Shown here: positions 61,528-64,000 of the stretch, one piece after another
Position numbering within the stretch: position 1 is the stretch's first letter
Layout of the letters: each line of letters starts with the position of its first letter
Origin: CAWHYG01 sp963833505
GTDB lineage: Bacteria > Eisenbacteria > RBG-16-71-46 > CAIMUX01
NCBI GenBank assembly: GCA_963833505.1
Contig: CAWHYG010000004.1
Location: forward strand, 124,001-188,000
Length of the DNA: 64,000 nt
Direction: 5' to 3'
Position numbers and translations under genes: made by a program
The notes under the pieces: generated by a model
What the model was told of the DNA's origin: nothing
The model's database searches: none
What the model saw: the letters and a program-made list of their open reading frames with translations, nothing else

Positions 61528-62499
61528 TCATGCCTTTCCGTCGCCGGCGGCGGGACGCGAGGTTGAACCCACGCGCCCAACCCGGATAGTCCCGGTTGAT
61601 CGAACCAGCGATTGGGAAGCGCGACGTGAAGCCCCATCGCCTTCGGCAGAAACGGGGCCGTGCAGGCCCGCGCCATCCTCGGGGCGATTGAGGCTTCCGG
61701 TGCGGTAGCCGTCGGGGTCGATCTGCGTGTGCGTCCAGCCGAGCTCGCGGAGACGAGCGGCGAGAGCATCGCTCTGCGCGAAAAGCCGCGGGATGTCCGG
61801 TTTCTCGACCTCGACGCGCGCGACTTCGCCGTGGTGGCGCACGCGCACCTGGGCGATGCCGAGCCTTCGCACCCACTCCTCCGCCTGCTCGATGCGGGCC
61901 AGGAGCGGCGCGGTCACGGCGGTGCCGTGGGGCACCCGCGAAGAAAGGCACGCCATGGCCGGCTTGTCCCAGTTCGGCAGCTCGAGGCTTCGGGCCAACG
62001 CTCGCACCTCGAGCTTTCCCAGACCGGCCTCGAGCAGCGGGCTCTTCACGCCGTGCTCGCGGGCGGCCTTGCGTCCCGGCCGGACGTCGTGGAGGTCGTC
62101 GAAATTCGTGCCGTCGAACAGCGCCTCGTAGCCGTGCTCCGCGGCCCAGGCGGCAAGCAGGCCATAGACCTCGGTCTTGCAGAAATAGCAGCGCAGATCG
62201 GTGTTCTCCGCGTAGCGCGGATCCTCCATCTCGTGGCTATCGACGAGCACGTGGCGGCCGCCGATCCGGGAGGCCAGGGCGATCGATTCCTCTCGGTCGG
62301 CCCGCGGCAGGCTCGGAGAGACCGCAGTCAGGGCGACGGCGTTCTCGCCCAGAAGCCGATAGACCACGGCGAAAAGCAGCGTGCTGTCCACGCCGGCGGA
62401 GAACGCCACCGCCGCGCGGTGGATCGGCCGGATCTGCGCCTGCAGCCGTTCCATGGCTGCGGCGACGTCGACGGATGCGATCGCCTCTGGATCGATCAA
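61528..62499 (-). CDS. larE: Sulfur insertase LarE (three-cysteine type)
   Basis: LarE is a PP-loop ATP pyrophosphatase-like enzyme that converts the two carboxylates of the cofactor precursor to thiocarboxylates. The PP-loop is SAGVDST (SGGxDS is usual). Cysteines fall in NTDLRCYFCKTEVYG and in PAMACLSSRVPHG, the pattern of the three-Cys LarE that carries a [4Fe-4S] cluster (as in Thermotoga maritima) rather than the single sacrificial Cys of Lactobacillus. After the usual end (DPDGYRTGSLN) there is an extension of about 48 residues. TTG 62499 (GAGGG upstream) is chosen; ATG 62454 is the alternative. It is the first gene of the larEBC operon. Confidence 0.88.
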   Translation of the reverse strand: MIDPEAIASVDVAAAMERLQAQIRPIHRAAVAFSAGVDSTLLFAVVYRLLGENAVALTAVSPSLPRADREESIALASRIGGRHVLVDSHEMEDPRYAENTDLRCYFCKTEVYGLLAAWAAEHGYEALFDGTNFDDLHDVRPGRKAAREHGVKSPLLEAGLGKLEVRALARSLELPNWDKPAMACLSSRVPHGTAVTAPLLARIEQAEEWVRRLGIAQVRVRHHGEVARVEVEKPDIPRLFAQSDALAARLRELGWTHTQIDPDGYRTGSLNRPEDGAGLHGPVSAEGDGASRRASQSLVRSTGTIRVGRVGSTSRPAAGDGKA

Positions 62500-62723
62500 G
62501 AGATGCCCTCGGATTATTGCGTCTCGAAGTCTCGCGTGCGAGCCGGAAAGTTCATGGTAGCACGACAGATCCGGGCGCCGGAAGCGGTTGGATCCCAAGT
62601 CCGGCAGCTCTGGAGGTCCGGAGATCCGTCCTCCGATGGCTGTTCGAGGAGGATGTCCCCGCCTACAGGGACAAAGACCGATGGGTCGAGGGTCAGTCCG
62701 CCCGGAACCGGCCCAGCGCCCGA

Positions 62724-63680
62724 TCACGGCGCATTCCTGCATACCCGAATTCCGAGATCAAAGTACCACCCGGAGGGCTCGTCCCTGCCACGTTGCGCGG
62801 ATCGGCAATGCCGCGCGTCGTAGTTCCATCCGCCGCCGCGCCAGACGCGAAGGAAGCCGCTCCCGGGGCCGGCCGGGTCGGTCGCCGGCCTGTCGGTGAG
62901 GTCGTCAAACCAATCCCAGCACCATTCCTGCACGTTTCCGGCCATGTCATAGAGGCCCCAGGAATTCGGCGGCAGGGTCCGTACGTCGTGGGTACGACCG
63001 CCCGCGGTGGCGCAGTACCAGCTGATCTCGTCCAGTCCGGGATCTTCCATGCAATGGACGCTCGTGCCGTGAACCGTGATCGGCCCGTTGTAGAAGGCGG
63101 TGGTTGTGCCCGCGCGGCAGGTATACTCCCATTCGGCGTCGGTCGGAAGTCGATATCCGTCCGCGCTTCGATCCCAGGTGACATAGGCGGCGACGAGGTG
63201 ATTACCCTCGGATCTGCGGTCGGTGATCGTATACACGGGCGTCAGCCTCTCCTCCCGTGACCGCAGGTTGCAGTACTCGACGCAGTCAAACCAGCTCACG
63301 TTCTCAACCGGTCTTTCCGGGTTGCCGGTGAATTGCGACTCGTCCCATCCCATCACCTCGAGCCATTCCGCCTGGGTTACGAGGTGGTCGCACAGATAGA
63401 ACGGGTTCGTCAACGTGACCCGATGCTGGGTCTCGTCCGTGAATCGTCCCGGTTCGTCCGGCGGACTTCCCATGACGAAAGTCCCCGGAGCAATCCGGAC
63501 GAATTCCGGCGGCGTGAGGATGGAATCGACCTGCGCCGCAGCGACCGGAGCGGACCCGGGGCCCGCCGATGAATCGGCGCACGCAGCCTGGAACGGCCCG
63601 CCCGCGACAAGGCAGGACACCGCCAGGATCCGATAGTAGGATCGCGCCTTGATGCTCCAATCCGGGAGGCCCCGCTGCAT
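62724..63680 (-). CDS. SUMF1/formylglycine-generating-enzyme-type domain protein, exported
   Basis: A 318-residue protein. Signal sequence YYRILAVSCLVAGGPFQAAC (a lipoprotein-type Cys is possible). The rest is the C-type-lectin-like SUMF1 fold: EFVRIAPGTFVMGSPPDEPG, RPVENVSWFDCVEYCNLRS, YRLPTDAEWEYTCRAGTTTA, NSWGLYDMAGNVQEWCWDWF, RVWRGGGWNYDARHCRSAQR and the final LGIRVCRNAP. It is typical of secreted members whose role is often unrelated to sulfatase activation. AGGAGG precedes ATG 63680. Confidence 0.87.
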   Translation of the reverse strand: MQRGLPDWSIKARSYYRILAVSCLVAGGPFQAACADSSAGPGSAPVAAAQVDSILTPPEFVRIAPGTFVMGSPPDEPGRFTDETQHRVTLTNPFYLCDHLVTQAEWLEVMGWDESQFTGNPERPVENVSWFDCVEYCNLRSREERLTPVYTITDRRSEGNHLVAAYVTWDRSADGYRLPTDAEWEYTCRAGTTTAFYNGPITVHGTSVHCMEDPGLDEISWYCATAGGRTHDVRTLPPNSWGLYDMAGNVQEWCWDWFDDLTDRPATDPAGPGSGFLRVWRGGGWNYDARHCRSAQRGRDEPSGWYFDLGIRVCRNAP

Positions 63681-63819
63681 TCGTTCCCTCCTGCCCCGCT
63701 CCAGATTCAGTTTGATATGTTGGCGCCTCGGGCCATCGGGTGGCCAGTTTTCCCGGCAGATTTGACTGGTGGTACGGTTCCGTCGGGCGATCCCTTCGAT
63801 GAGCCCAAGTTCCCAATGA

Positions 63820-64000
63820 TCAGTTTCGACGTACCCCGGAGTCGCATCTCGTCAGGAACAGAAGATACTCTGTGCCCAGCCTCCAGGGCCAGGGATGTTC
63901 CGAATTGGTCGTGGCGGTGCCCCCGTAAGAGCCGCCGCTGACCGCAAAGCTGATCGAGGAGTCCGACGGGACCTCCCCTCGAACGACTCGGTTGACGTGT
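63820..64000 (-). CDS. C-terminal end of a secreted-protein-like gene (5' end outside window)
   Basis: Minus-strand frame open to the window edge: VNRVVRGEVPSDSSISFAVS, GGSYGGTATTNSEHPWPWRL, GTEYLLFLTRCDSGVRRN and stop at 63820. The wording (GG.YGG..., P.RLGTEYLLFL) resembles small exported proteins with a carboxypeptidase- or OB-like beta domain in related bacteria, but no function can be given. At least 59 residues are in view; it is not followed by any sorting tail. Confidence 0.6.
   Translation of the reverse strand, partial: HVNRVVRGEVPSDSSISFAVSGGSYGGTATTNSEHPWPWRLGTEYLLFLTRCDSGVRRN

Noticed and set aside
63717..63941. Plus-strand 74-residue ORF at the window end
   Set aside because: It is antisense to the better supported minus-strand C-terminal fragment at 63820-64000.

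Overview
The window reads as high-GC bacterial DNA with a diderm, FCB-group flavour (Candidatus Eisenbacteria or relatives would fit). The evidence is a TolC/RND efflux system, an outer-membrane beta-barrel, and many secreted proteins: four end in a FlgD-like/T9SS-type C-terminal beta-sandwich, and four others end in a short shared motif, [TS]-W-G-[QR]-[IV]-K-x-x-[YF]-R. The taxonomic call is an inference from these traits, not from a marker gene.

Layout. 0-4.2 kb: homoaconitase (5' end outside the window), a small HD-domain protein and an MmgE/PrpD protein. 4.2-5.5 kb: a secreted beta-helix protein with the WG-K-R tail. 5.9-9.7 kb: a frameshifted MmcQ/YjbR gene and a UPF0182 membrane protein. 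9.7-11.6 kb: a secreted SASA-type esterase sitting between two fragments of a second, dead PrpD gene. 12-14.9 kb: glutamate dehydrogenase and an Amt ammonium transporter. 15.3-22.6 kb: a four-gene copper/silver-type efflux operon (metal-binding periplasmic protein, TolC, adaptor, RND pump). 22.7-27.6 kb: two tandem paralogues built of 6-Cys repeats. 27.8-33.9 kb: a minus-strand signalling operon (HAMP protein, CheW/receiver-like protein, receiver-HD-GYP, CheD-like, HDOD) with key residues lost in CheD and in the receiver. 34.2-39.6 kb: an unknown protein, an M48 protease, guaB and an outer-membrane barrel.

From tRNA-Met(CAT) at 39.94 kb the content becomes accessory: a truncated tyrosine integrase next to the tRNA, an IS21-like end that cuts through the signal peptide of a small secreted protein, a run of secreted proteins including a subtilase and beta-propellers (41.4-49.7 kb), an HTH protein and an IS3-family element (50.3-51.9 kb) that truncates a carboxymuconolactone decarboxylase gene. 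After this come cupin, aldo/keto reductase, two polytopic glycosyltransferase-like proteins, a lone TIR protein, the nickel-pincer cofactor genes larE-larB-larC (no larA in view), a SUMF1-type protein and the end of another secreted-protein gene.

One theme runs across the whole window: short degenerate tandem repeats (about 27-54 bp period) inserted in frame inside conserved proteins and at gene junctions, in two places duplicating the stop/Shine-Dalgarno/start junction itself. Several single-base frameshifts are also present; these may be true decay or assembly errors.
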